64,000 nt of DNA, from the NCBI GenBank assembly GCA_963698165.1, contig CAVOPT010000006.1, forward strand, positions 186,001-250,000, written 5' to 3'. The notes under the pieces are model-generated. The model saw only the letters and a program-made list of their open reading frames with translations. It was not told where the DNA came from and ran no database searches. This document shows positions 18,454 through 27,380 of the stretch, one piece after another. The stretch comes from JAAYUJ01 sp963698165. GTDB lineage: Bacteria; Desulfobacterota; Syntrophobacteria; Syntrophobacterales; Syntrophobacteraceae. How positions within the stretch are numbered: position 1 is the stretch's first letter; each line of letters opens with the position of its first letter. A program made the translations under genes and the position numbers.

Positions 18454-19794
18454 ATGAAGAGGCTCCTGATCATCACTCTGCTCCTTGTTCTGTCCGCGAC
18501 CCACCCACCTGACTCGAAAAAAGCAGATGCCTCCCAGGCAGACCCTCCGGCCAATCCCGACCGCCTTGCGGGAACCATGACTTATGAGAGGGCCGTCGGC
18601 ACACTTCTGCAGAACTCGCCCACTGTCAGGAACAGCACTCTGGAGGTCAAGCTCCGGCGCCTGGATGAATCCGACAGCCGCCTCTCATTCATTCCCGGTG
18701 TGACCCTCCGGACTCGCTACTTCCCGCAGCAACCCTCCGAATCCACTGTCGACCCATACTCCATTGAGTTCGGCGTGGAATCGTACAACCCGGTGGAGAC
18801 GTACTTCAATCTTCAAGCGCGAAAAGTGATCACGCAGATTGCCATTCTTGGGCACCTGCAGGTCATAAGCGAGTCGCTCCTGCGTCTCGGCCTGGGCTAT
18901 CTCGAGCTTGAAAAGATGGACAGGATGCAGGAATACCTGCGGGATTGGATTGCCCTTGCGGAGCAGAGTGTGGCCTTTTACAGAAGCCGCATGGCCACGG
19001 GCGGTGCCACGCCCGTCGAATTGAAGATGGCCGAACAGGAGCTGGAACTGGGAAGAGCCGAGCAGGAAAGGGCTTTGACATCTCGAGCCACCATTCTCGA
19101 TGGGATGAAGACCCTCATGGGCCTTGAAGCCGATCAGCTTCCGGACCTGGATCTTAGGAATGCCAGGGACCAGGTGATCAACGGCTTCGATCCGGCCACC
19201 GCCACATTGGAAAAGAGCAGGGCCCATTCCATCGATCTGAAAATACAACACCTGAAAGTGGAACTCCAAAAGAAGCACGTCACTGTGTCCTACGCCAGGT
19301 TCGCGCCCAACTTGCTCCTTGGTCTAAGCACCACGGACCCTCTCGGTACGCAGACCGCCAAGGGGCTCTTTTTCTCGTTCGGCTTCGAGCTTCCCATCTG
19401 GGATGGTTTGAAACGCTACCACAACATTACCCGACAAAAGACCGTCCTGCAGCAGTTCAACCATGAGGAAGCCGCCAAGGAGACAGACCTTGAGAAGAAA
19501 TGGAAAAGCGCCCAGGAAAAGCTCAAGGATGCAAATGTCCAGCTGAAGCTGACGCGATCCCAGGGAGAACTGGCGGCACTGAGGTTAAGACAGGTTGAAA
19601 TTGCATACCTGGCCGGAAGAGAGCTCATGGCATCGGTCCTCGCCGAACAGCGCAAGAACATCGATGCCAGGCGGAACGTTTCCTTGAAGGAATTGGAGGT
19701 CGACAAGGCCGCCCTTGCACTCAGGGCTCTTTCGGGAGACCTGGTCACCAGCTACGTGGATGTCAATGCGTATGAAAAATCGGAAAAAAAATGA
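18454..19794 (+). CDS. TolC family outer membrane efflux protein
   Basis: A protein of about 446 residues with a signal peptide (MKRLLIITLLLVLSA) and the two long helical repeats of outer-membrane efflux proteins: TMTYERAVGTLLQNSPTVR begins the first and SVAFYRSRMATGGATPVE its helix pair, with GLSTTDPLG...FSFGFELPIWDG beginning the second half. The ATG at 18454 follows an AAGGTGAAG stretch; a GTG at 18415 would add a non-signal leader. It probably forms the outer-membrane channel for the adjacent MacB-like pump and HlyD-like adaptor. It overlaps the next gene by 23 bases. Confidence 0.88.
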   Translation: MKRLLIITLLLVLSATHPPDSKKADASQADPPANPDRLAGTMTYERAVGTLLQNSPTVRNSTLEVKLRRLDESDSRLSFIPGVTLRTRYFPQQPSESTVDPYSIEFGVESYNPVETYFNLQARKVITQIAILGHLQVISESLLRLGLGYLELEKMDRMQEYLRDWIALAEQSVAFYRSRMATGGATPVELKMAEQELELGRAEQERALTSRATILDGMKTLMGLEADQLPDLDLRNARDQVINGFDPATATLEKSRAHSIDLKIQHLKVELQKKHVTVSYARFAPNLLLGLSTTDPLGTQTAKGLFFSFGFELPIWDGLKRYHNITRQKTVLQQFNHEEAAKETDLEKKWKSAQEKLKDANVQLKLTRSQGELAALRLRQVEIAYLAGRELMASVLAEQRKNIDARRNVSLKELEVDKAALALRALSGDLVTSYVDVNAYEKSEKK

Positions 19795-20842
19795 AGGAAT
19801 TCCAGCGGGTAACCTGCTCGACTTCTTGACATCGTTCAGGGTTGCTCACAGGAGACCTCTCCTTTTTTTCACCCTGGCGACGGCGGTTTTCCTGGCCGTG
19901 AGCCTGACCGCGGGCCCTTCGGCTTCCAAGGTGACCCAGCGCAATCAAGCTCCAGCTCCCCCGCCACCGGCGTCAACCGTGATTGACAACACGGTCCGGC
20001 AGCGCCCAGCGGACATTCTCCTCGCAGGCAAGCTTTTCTGCTCGCTCAAGCGCAATGTGGTCATTCCCTTCAGGGGAATCGTTTCCACCCTGAAAGTTCA
20101 TCCCGGCCAGCAGGTCAAGGAAGGGGACGTTCTGGTCCTCTATCGCCTGCCCCCGGACATGATCCAACTGGTCCGAAGACGGCTGGACCCTCCCCAGATC
20201 CGCGACCTGCAGCTGCGAATCGCGGAACTCGACAAGAGCATCGCTGGCATCAACGTCAGGCTGAAAGAGATGAGGCAACTGGCGCAGGAGAACATGGCAT
20301 CTCCACAGAGTGTCGAGAATCTTGAACTGGAGCGTCAAGTGCTGGCAAAGCACCGGGCGTCGGTGCAGGAGCGCATTCAGTCGGAGATGAAGATCGCCAA
20401 GGATGACATGACCCTGTTGAGAGAGCAATTGGGCAAGGACGTGAAATCCGACAAGGTTCCGGAAGAGGCTTCCCTGCTCGCTCCCATCTCCGGCCATGTC
20501 ATGGGGATCTACTCGGAGCTGCAGGAGGGAGCTGAATTGGGTCCCGGGACGGTCGCGGTTGTGATCGGCGTCCTGGATCCCATGCTCATGAGGACCCAGG
20601 TTCATGAGATTGAAGCCGTCCAGATCGCTTTTGGAGACGAGGCCGAGGTCAGTATCGAGTCCATACCCAACCGCGTTTTCAAGAGCACCGTGTCCAGGCT
20701 CTCCTGGTCACCGCTCACACCCGGTGTCGATCAACCGTCGTATTATGAACTTGAACTCAAAGTCCCAAACCCCGACCTCTCCCTGAGGGAGGGTCTCAAG
20801 GGGTATGCCAAGTTCCTGGCCACCGGCGGTCAGCAAAAATAG
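19772..20842 (+). CDS. HlyD/MacA-like periplasmic adaptor protein
   Basis: A protein of about 356 residues with one membrane anchor at about 28-45 (LLFFTLATAVFLAVSLTAG), then a biotinyl-lipoyl-like half-motif (IVSTLKVHPGQQVKEGDVLVLY), a coiled coil at about 150-225 (RIAELDKSIAGINVRLKEM through QERIQSEMKIAKDD), the second lipoyl half (EASLLAPISGHVMGIYSELQEG) and a beta-barrel domain. This is the membrane-fusion-protein layout of tripartite efflux pumps. Starts at 19760, 19766 or 19772 are possible; all overlap the end of the TolC gene. It is the last gene of the operon, and no terminator hairpin was found in the 135 bases after it. Confidence 0.88.
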   Translation: MKNRKKNEGIPAGNLLDFLTSFRVAHRRPLLFFTLATAVFLAVSLTAGPSASKVTQRNQAPAPPPPASTVIDNTVRQRPADILLAGKLFCSLKRNVVIPFRGIVSTLKVHPGQQVKEGDVLVLYRLPPDMIQLVRRRLDPPQIRDLQLRIAELDKSIAGINVRLKEMRQLAQENMASPQSVENLELERQVLAKHRASVQERIQSEMKIAKDDMTLLREQLGKDVKSDKVPEEASLLAPISGHVMGIYSELQEGAELGPGTVAVVIGVLDPMLMRTQVHEIEAVQIAFGDEAEVSIESIPNRVFKSTVSRLSWSPLTPGVDQPSYYELELKVPNPDLSLREGLKGYAKFLATGGQQK

Positions 20843-20977
20843 CCTTTATTCAGGAAATCCGGGCCGAAATGTAAAGTCGCGCACTCCGGCACCCAGCGTG
20901 TCGCCTCCCTCCTCCCCGTTCTGCCAAACCATCTCCTCATGCCCCCCGTCGCAAGGCTCGACTCTCGCTGCCCCACG

Positions 20978-22720
20978 TCACACCAGAAGGTTCCAAATGA
21001 GGGCGATGAAGCCGTATGCGATGAGCACCGACTCGACCATGCCTTCGAACATGGAGGCTTCCTTGAATCGGCTCTTGACGCAAAGGTTCAGAAACCACCC
21101 GTAGACCAGGGAGAAAGCCACGGCCACGTAGGAAAAACCGGTGCACAGCCCTGCGGGAGGTCCCGCCATCAGGCTCAGGACAAGGATCATGAGTATCCCA
21201 GAAACGCAACGAGCCGCTCTGGCCTCCCCCACCAGGACCACAAGAGTCTCCTTGCCCACCAGACGATCACCCCTGACCGCCAGGAAATCCATGAGGGCCG
21301 TACGAATCAAGACCATGAGAAAGATGATCCAAAAGGCAAACAGCAGGCGGCCAAAAGCTTCAAACAGATAGGGCAGCAGAGGCACGAGAGCGGTGACGGA
21401 TGCCCATCCAAGGGGGATGAAAAGCGTCTTGGAGGTGGGAATATCCTTGATCTTCGATACCTGCAGGTTTTGTATGCCGAAGGGAGCAGGAACCGCGTAG
21501 AGACTGCCGAGGGCCACGAGGAGTGATACCACGAGAAAAGCCCAGATTCCTTTGGTCAAGGCGAGCCCGAGCAAGCCGACTCCGGCCAGGATGCTTGTGG
21601 AGGTGAAGAGAGCCCGGCGGCGATGGTAGAACACGGCCCGCCCCGGGTTGTTCAACTCGATGGCGTTGCGGTCCAGGTAGATGTTGAGGGAATGCATGGC
21701 GTAGACGTAAAGCGCGGCCATGAGCCCGTCTTTGAAAGTGATGTCCAACCCGCTGATCGCCTGCACGGAAGCCGTCAGAAGCGCCGCTGCAAGGGCCACG
21801 TAGACGTTCCCGTAGGCCAGCAGTTCGAGAAACCTTTTGAGCTTGAGCTTCAGGTCGGGAGCTTCCGGGCTGATGGATTCCAAGAAATGCACCACGTTCT
21901 GTATGATCCAGTTTGGCGTGGAAGCACCAGCGGAGACACCCACCGTCGAATAGCGGGCCATCTCCTGAGAGTTCAGCTCTGCTTCGGTCTCCACGTGGTA
22001 GGTCGGGGCTCCACACTCCCGGGCCACCTCCGCGAGACGCAGGGTATTTCCGCTGTGGTAACCTCCCACCACGACCATCACCTCCACCTGTGAACACAGG
22101 CGCCTCACTTCAGCCTGCCTTTCATGGGTTGAGTCGCAGATGGTGTTTTTCACGATTCCCTGTGGATAACGCTTGAGGAATGCATCCCGAATTTGATCGA
22201 AGACCTCTTCGTTCTGAGTCGTCTGGGCCACGAGCAGCACCTTTTCAAGGTCTCGGGGCAGCTGTTCCACCTGCTCCGGCCTTTTGATGACAATGCCGCG
22301 GCCCTCGGTGTAGCCCATGAGGCCGATGACTTCCGCATGGTCCGCATCCCCAGCGATCACGGTGTGGTAACCCCTTCGCGCATGGCGTTTGATGACCGCA
22401 TGGACCCGAGCAACCCGCTTGCAGGTTGCATCCAGGAGCGTAGCATCGAGCCGGTGCAACTTCTGGCGTTCCTGCGGAGGAATACCGTGGGCGCGAATGA
22501 CGACTTTCCTGCCCGCACACCGCTCCAGGTGGTTTTCCTCCTTGACTCCCTTCGCCTCCAGCATTTCCAGAACCTGGCGGTTGTGGATGAGGGGACCGAA
22601 GGTGCAGAGGCGCTCTCCGTCCTCTCTATTCTGGATGGCTTCAAGTGTGATTTCCAGGGCGTCTTTCACGCCTTTGCAGAACCCTGCCGTATCGGCCACA
22701 ATGACCTTCATTCGCGTCAT
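20978..22720 (-). CDS. ispH: IspH (HMBPP reductase) fused to a UbiA-like prenyltransferase domain
   Basis: A 580-residue two-domain protein. Residues 1-285 are 4-hydroxy-3-methylbut-2-enyl diphosphate reductase, the last step of the MEP isoprenoid pathway, with the three 4Fe-4S cysteines C15 (GFCKGV), C100 (LDATCKRV) and C195 (TICDSTHERQ), plus IRAHGIPP and SAGASTPNWII. Residues about 300-580 are polytopic and UbiA-like, with an NIYLDRN block and a second Asp block (RGDRLVGKETL) resembling the two prenyl-diphosphate-binding sites. A CKG in place of the usual CGG and a K after C100 are small deviations. It overlaps dusB as ATGA. The fusion may channel isoprenoid product to the membrane, which is an inference. 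Confidence 0.88.
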   Translation of the reverse strand: MTRMKVIVADTAGFCKGVKDALEITLEAIQNREDGERLCTFGPLIHNRQVLEMLEAKGVKEENHLERCAGRKVVIRAHGIPPQERQKLHRLDATLLDATCKRVARVHAVIKRHARRGYHTVIAGDADHAEVIGLMGYTEGRGIVIKRPEQVEQLPRDLEKVLLVAQTTQNEEVFDQIRDAFLKRYPQGIVKNTICDSTHERQAEVRRLCSQVEVMVVVGGYHSGNTLRLAEVARECGAPTYHVETEAELNSQEMARYSTVGVSAGASTPNWIIQNVVHFLESISPEAPDLKLKLKRFLELLAYGNVYVALAAALLTASVQAISGLDITFKDGLMAALYVYAMHSLNIYLDRNAIELNNPGRAVFYHRRRALFTSTSILAGVGLLGLALTKGIWAFLVVSLLVALGSLYAVPAPFGIQNLQVSKIKDIPTSKTLFIPLGWASVTALVPLLPYLFEAFGRLLFAFWIIFLMVLIRTALMDFLAVRGDRLVGKETLVVLVGEARAARCVSGILMILVLSLMAGPPAGLCTGFSYVAVAFSLVYGWFLNLCVKSRFKEASMFEGMVESVLIAYGFIALIWNLLV

Positions 22721-23823
22721 TCCTTATGCGGTGTCTCCCTTGAATGGGTCTCGGCACAATCCAAGCCTCCGTGAAACGACAGGTCGGGTACTTTGGTCTC
22801 GAGAAACGGGACGCCCTTCTCCGTGAAGGCATGGACCCAGTTGCAGAAAGAGTTCAACATGTCCTCGGCATTTTCCAGATCCGCAAGCTGACCTCGGAAT
22901 TTCGAAGAGTCGGGGCATCCCTTGGAATACCAGGTCAGGAGCATTCTGCAATGGCCGATGGCTCTGGGCTTCCTTCGCATGAAAGCTTCCACGTGCCCCG
23001 TGGCCGTTTTCAGGTAGTCGGTCCAGCCCGGTTGCGGTCCTGCGCTTCCAGCGTTGTTCCAGCGCGAGACGATGGCCTGCAGCAGCCACGGATTACCCTG
23101 GCTGGCCCTGCCTATCATGACGGCATCACAGCCGGTTTCCCGCAACATCCTATCGGCCGCGATGGGGCCGTTCACATCCCCGTTCCCGATGACGGGGACG
23201 GGCACTTCTGCTTTGACCCTTCCGATCCAGGACCAGTCCGCCTTTCCACTGTAGTGCTGGGCGGCCGTTCTCCCGTGAATGGAGATGGCATCGACACCGG
23301 CATCCACAAGCATCCTGGCGACTTCGACAATGCGTTGTGATCCACTGTCCCAACCGATCCTGAGCTTCACCGTCACAGGGAGGGTGACGGCCTTTTTCAC
23401 CGCATCGACGATCGAGGCAAGCCGATCCGGGTCTTTGAGCAGAACTGCCCCTGCCCCCTGGCGCACGACCTTCTTCACCGGGCATCCGGCGTTGATGTCA
23501 ATCACCGCCGCACCCGTCCCCTCGACCCGCCTGGCCGCCTCAGCCATCACCGAAGGACAGGACGCAAAGAGCTGCACGGCAAGGGGCACCTTGATTGGAG
23601 GGTCCTGTGCGCACAGCTTCCAGGTCTCCGGGTGGTTCTGCAAAATTCCCTTGGCGCTCACCATCTCCGTCGTGACCAGCCCCGCCCCGTAACGGGCCAT
23701 GAGGCAACGGTAGTCCTGGTCGGTAACTCCCGCCATGGGAGCCAGGACGAGAGGAGGATCCACGGAGAGGTTCCCGATCTTCAATGGTGCCGGCTGATAC
23801 GGCTTCCCACAAGAGTCCATCAT
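22717..23823 (-). CDS. dusB: tRNA-dihydrouridine synthase, DusB type
   Basis: A 368-residue FMN enzyme that reduces uridines in the tRNA D-loop. Motifs are LVLAPMAGVTDQDYR at the start of the barrel, INAGCPVKKVVRQGAGAVLL with the catalytic Cys, VTVKLRIGWD, ISIHGRTAAQHYSG and VIGNGDVNGP, then the phosphate-binding MIGRASQGNPWL. The C-terminal helical domain (HCRMLLTWYSKGCP) is also present. An AAGGAAG site precedes the ATG at 23823. The downstream ispH fusion starts inside its stop codon, so the two are coupled even though their pathways differ. Confidence 0.95.
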   Translation of the reverse strand: MMDSCGKPYQPAPLKIGNLSVDPPLVLAPMAGVTDQDYRCLMARYGAGLVTTEMVSAKGILQNHPETWKLCAQDPPIKVPLAVQLFASCPSVMAEAARRVEGTGAAVIDINAGCPVKKVVRQGAGAVLLKDPDRLASIVDAVKKAVTLPVTVKLRIGWDSGSQRIVEVARMLVDAGVDAISIHGRTAAQHYSGKADWSWIGRVKAEVPVPVIGNGDVNGPIAADRMLRETGCDAVMIGRASQGNPWLLQAIVSRWNNAGSAGPQPGWTDYLKTATGHVEAFMRRKPRAIGHCRMLLTWYSKGCPDSSKFRGQLADLENAEDMLNSFCNWVHAFTEKGVPFLETKVPDLSFHGGLDCAETHSRETPHKE

Positions 23824-24193
23824 GCGAACTTCCTTTTTCCCTTCATTCGAGCATTAAAGCTTTGCATCGTAGCAATTCAGACGCTCCTTGACAACCTCCG
23901 ACGTGATCTCGCCTGTCCCCCGCACCATACCCAATGCATTTTCTCAATTCCATTACCGGTCAATCCGCCCCAACTTCTTCAACTTCTTTCATCCTATAGT
24001 TCATCGGTTCCCACCGACTCCTCTCCCGATTGACACGCAGGGGTGCCTTTGCTAGCGTACCAGGTGCACGGAAGCTACCCTTGCCATTGCCGGGAATCAG
24101 GAGGCTCATGTTTCAGATCCCACCCACTGGCCATCCTGGGGAGATGCCTTTTGAGCCTTGCCCGGTTGAGCCAGTTGTCTGCAGGGAAAAAAC
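23824..24193. other. 370-base intergenic region between dusB and mqnB (divergent)
   Basis: No gene, RNA or clear promoter was recognised. There are several short pyrimidine-rich stretches (for example near 23955-24010). It should contain the promoters of dusB (leftward) and mqnB (rightward). Confidence 0.35.
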
Positions 24194-25111
24194 ATGCATT
24201 GCAGGATATCCTTTGACATTGCGATTCTCGGGGCCATTTCCGAGGAAGTCTCCCCACTGGTGCCTCTCCTGGAAAACGGGGAATCCTTTGCCTTTCTCGG
24301 CCAGGTGCTGTGGACAGGCGCCCGGGACAATTCACAGATTCTCCTTGCCACCACCGGGCTCGGCAAGGTGAATGCCGCCGCCGTCACTGCCGCGCTCCTC
24401 GAACGATTCTCCATCGCCCAGGTCTGGAACATCGGGTCCGCCGGCGCTTACACTGAGGGTCCCCTCGAAGTCGGCGACGTCCTCATCACCGTGGATGCAC
24501 TCTGCGGGGACGAAGGAGTATTGGAAAAAGGCGGGATCTCCTCGGTTGCAAGGATCGGCATCCCCATTGCCGCACGGGGAGAAAGGGTTCTGTACGACCG
24601 AATACCCCTCCATGCCCCCATCATGGCTGGGGCCAGCCGTGATGCCTCCCCATCGGGGATTTACCGCCTGCAACCGGGTGTTGCTCCGCGAAGTGCGCGC
24701 TTCTGCAGGGCCGGCAGGGAAGTTCCTCAAGAGTGCGGGGCGAAGCCCCCACAGGAGGAGCACTTTCCCGAAACGCTGGAGGCAACAGGGAGTCGGCTCA
24801 CTGCGGCCTTGCCGCCGGATGCCTTTAAGCTCTTCCACGGGCCGAGCCTCACTGTCGGCATGTCGAGCGGCGACGCGGAGACCGCGTCCCAGCGCTTTCG
24901 CCGCTACGGTGCATTCGCGGAAAACATGGAGGGAAGTGCCGTTGCCCAGACCTGTTTTCTCTTTGACGTGCCCATGGCGGAATGCCGCGGGATCAGCAAT
25001 GTGGCCGGAGACAGGAACAGGGATCGGTGGCAGTTGCGAAGGGCCATGGATCACTGCCACGGCATTGTTTTGAATTGGTTGGAATGTTTTCCCTCCCGGA
25101 AAGGTTTCTGA
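24194..25111 (+). CDS. mqnB: futalosine hydrolase
   Basis: MqnB removes the base from futalosine in the futalosine route to menaquinone. The nucleoside-phosphorylase/MTAN-like fold shows in DIAILGAISEEVSPL, ATTGLGKVNAAAVTAALL, VWNIGSAGAYTEGPLEVGDVL, and the C-terminal FAENMEGSAVAQTCFLFDVPMAECRGISNVAGDRN, with the Glu-Asn-Met-Glu-Gly block and the final Asp. The protein (305 residues) is longer than many MqnB because of an insert of about 50-65 residues at roughly 150-215, rich in Arg, Pro and Glu, which keeps the frame. It is followed after 111 bases by mqnD. Confidence 0.88.
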   Translation: MHCRISFDIAILGAISEEVSPLVPLLENGESFAFLGQVLWTGARDNSQILLATTGLGKVNAAAVTAALLERFSIAQVWNIGSAGAYTEGPLEVGDVLITVDALCGDEGVLEKGGISSVARIGIPIAARGERVLYDRIPLHAPIMAGASRDASPSGIYRLQPGVAPRSARFCRAGREVPQECGAKPPQEEHFPETLEATGSRLTAALPPDAFKLFHGPSLTVGMSSGDAETASQRFRRYGAFAENMEGSAVAQTCFLFDVPMAECRGISNVAGDRNRDRWQLRRAMDHCHGIVLNWLECFPSRKGF

Positions 25112-25222
25112 GCCGGGTCAACGGGGGGCGATAACAGAGCGATCGAAGGCTGGCGGCGGAGAAGGATTCCCCAGCAGCGGTCGCACGTCCGCATCACTTT
25201 TCACCCACTGCGATGGAAGGCC

Positions 25223-26066
25223 ATGGACCACCCACTGCGACTGGGCTATTCGCCATGCCCGAACGACACTTTCATATTTCTTCGCTCTGGCCGAGGGCCG
25301 CATCGATTGTGCTCCCCACGAGTTTCGGGTTTCCCTGGCCGACGTGGAAGAGCTCAATCGGTCTGCAAGGCTTGGGTCGTTGGACATCACCAAGGTTTCC
25401 ATCCACGCCATCCTGCACCTGCTGGAAGACTACTGGCTCCTTCGCGCCGGTGGTGCCGTCGGGCGAGGGTGCGGGCCCCTGCTGGTGGCCCGCCAAAGGG
25501 CAACCCTCGAGGACCTGCGGGATGCCGCGATAGCCATTCCGGGACGCACCACGACTGCACACCTGCTCCTCCAACTGGAAGGAACCCACCAGGGACCTCG
25601 GGTGGAGATGCCCTTCGATCGAATCATGCCGGCCGTGGCGCAAGGAACTGTGCAGGCCGGAGTCATCATCCACGAGAGCCGCTTCACCTATCCCCTCTTC
25701 GGACTCGAGCTCGTTTTGGATCTCGGAGAATGGTGGGAAACCGAGACCGGCCTGCCCCTGCCCCTTGGGGGAATCATCGCCAAACGTGCTCTCGGGATCG
25801 ATGTGGCTCGCTTCGTCGAAGGCAGGGTCCGGGCAAGCCTGGAGTACGGCAGGAGTCATCCGGAGGAGGCATGGCCCTACATCCGTTCCCACGCCCAGGA
25901 GATGGAACCCCGAGTGATCCATCAGCACATCGACATGTTTGTGAACGAATTCAGCATGGACGTGGGAACGGAGGGAAAAAGGGCAGTGCGATATCTCCTG
26001 GAAGCCGCCGCGAGAGTCCATCACCTGCAGCTTCCCGCGAAGCCGCTCTTTTGGGATGAAAGCTGA
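25223..26066 (+). pseudogene. mqnD: 1,4-dihydroxy-6-naphthoate synthase (MqnD), frameshifted
   Basis: MqnD converts cyclic dehypoxanthine futalosine to 1,4-dihydroxy-6-naphthoate. The first frame gives LRLGYSPCPNDTFIF, and after about 25280 the next frame gives FALAEGRIDCAPHEF and then RVSLADVEELNRSARLG, continuing to KVSIHAILHLLEDY and VIIHESRFTYP up to the normal end KPLFWDES. One extra C at 25280 (within ATATTTCTTC) separates the halves. The 844-base span is one base more than a multiple of three. Everything else looks intact, so a sequencing error, recent mutation or +1 slippage on TTTC are all possible. Together with mqnB it shows the futalosine menaquinone pathway. Confidence 0.88.
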
Positions 26067-26238
26067 GACGGGCTCCGGCCAATACTCAACCCCAAGTTGA
26101 GCGATTTCGACCTCAACCCCCTCATCATGCCGGTGAAGGTGAAGGCCGGCTTCCAGCTGGCGGCTTGAAATCCCTTTTCGTGGCCGATGATACATCGGTT
26201 CCATTTGCCGAACTTTCGAATCCAGGAGCAAAGAATCA

Positions 26239-27342
26239 ATGATCAACAAACCGTTTCGCTATCTTCTCTTTCCACAAACCGTCCTTTCCGACAGGGATTT
26301 TTGCCTTTTTTCCTATCTGGTTCCGGAGCTTCACATGCTCCAGATCCTTCGCCCCTCCGCCATTCCCGAATGGGGGACCCGGCAGTTCTCAGACTGGCCG
26401 GCCATAACTGATCAGGGGATGATCGAGGCCGTCCGGGGCTCCCTCAGGTCCTACCAGGATTTTGCCGCCATCCACGGTGAGGAGACCGGCCTTGCGTCCA
26501 TAAGCCATGAACACATTGCAGGGGAATATTCCGAGAGCCGTCTCCAAATTCAGACCGATCTTCGGAAAAAGGAACCACCTGCAGCCGAGCTTTCCCGTGC
26601 GATGCTCACGGAAGCCTCGGTCTTTCTGGAAATGGCCCGAGACCTCGATGAACGGGAGATTGAACTGGAAACCGGCATCGCTCAGGTGGATCGTTTGGAA
26701 TCTGAGTTTCGCGAGATCCTCGGGATCTCTTCGGAAGAAGACCCGAAAGATGTGGTCGAGACAGTCACGCCGCCGCTCTTTCCCGAAACGAGCCTCTCCT
26801 ACCTCCTTGGAAAGAGAATGGCTTGCTGGCTGAGGCTCCTCTGTTGGAGGACACTCGATGGGCAGCCGGTCATGGTGACCAACTCTGAAGAGGTGGTCGA
26901 GGAAGCGCTGGAGTCCCTTTCAAAGTGCCTGAAAGTGCAGGGCAGAGAATTCCATGTTGAGCGTCATTCCCTTTGCCGGATCCCCGGACCCGTCGCCACA
27001 AGGCTCCAGAGTTTCCCGTCAACGGAATCCGAACGCCCCCCTCTCTTGGCCCGTGATGCGCCTGCACACCTGCTCCAAGTCCTCTCGGAAGGTCCCGCGG
27101 GTACACCTTTTCATGACCATCTCGAGAGAGCCCGCAACGCTTGCGCCGAGTGGCTCTCAGGCCTTGGAAATCTCCCCGGCAGTGAGGAATCGGACCATCT
27201 GGAGCTTTCCATCGTCGGGTTTGCAGGTGTCACGGTGGCGGACCTCTGGAAGTGCCTGGACAGGGGCTGGCCCCACATGATCGGGGAGGCTCCGCCTCGA
27301 GGCACGGAGGACTTGTTGTTCCTGGTCCTTGCCAAGAGATAG
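26239..27342 (+). CDS. conserved hypothetical protein, soluble
   Basis: A 367-residue soluble protein I do not recognise. The N-terminus (YLLFPQTVLSDRDFCLFSYLVPELHMLQI) is hydrophobic but not a signal peptide. A helical stretch with heptad character lies at about 125-160 (SVFLEMARDLDEREIELETGI). The region from about 190 has LLGKRMACWLRLL and an acidic linker. An AGGAGC site precedes the ATG. It lies between the menaquinone genes and the UbiB-family gene, so a link with quinone metabolism is possible but not shown. The C-terminal VADLWKCLDRGWP segment may be a conserved end. Confidence 0.6.
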   Translation: MINKPFRYLLFPQTVLSDRDFCLFSYLVPELHMLQILRPSAIPEWGTRQFSDWPAITDQGMIEAVRGSLRSYQDFAAIHGEETGLASISHEHIAGEYSESRLQIQTDLRKKEPPAAELSRAMLTEASVFLEMARDLDEREIELETGIAQVDRLESEFREILGISSEEDPKDVVETVTPPLFPETSLSYLLGKRMACWLRLLCWRTLDGQPVMVTNSEEVVEEALESLSKCLKVQGREFHVERHSLCRIPGPVATRLQSFPSTESERPPLLARDAPAHLLQVLSEGPAGTPFHDHLERARNACAEWLSGLGNLPGSEESDHLELSIVGFAGVTVADLWKCLDRGWPHMIGEAPPRGTEDLLFLVLAKR

Positions 27343-27380
27343 GGAAGCACGCGAGGAAATAAGGGATACACATGCGGGGA

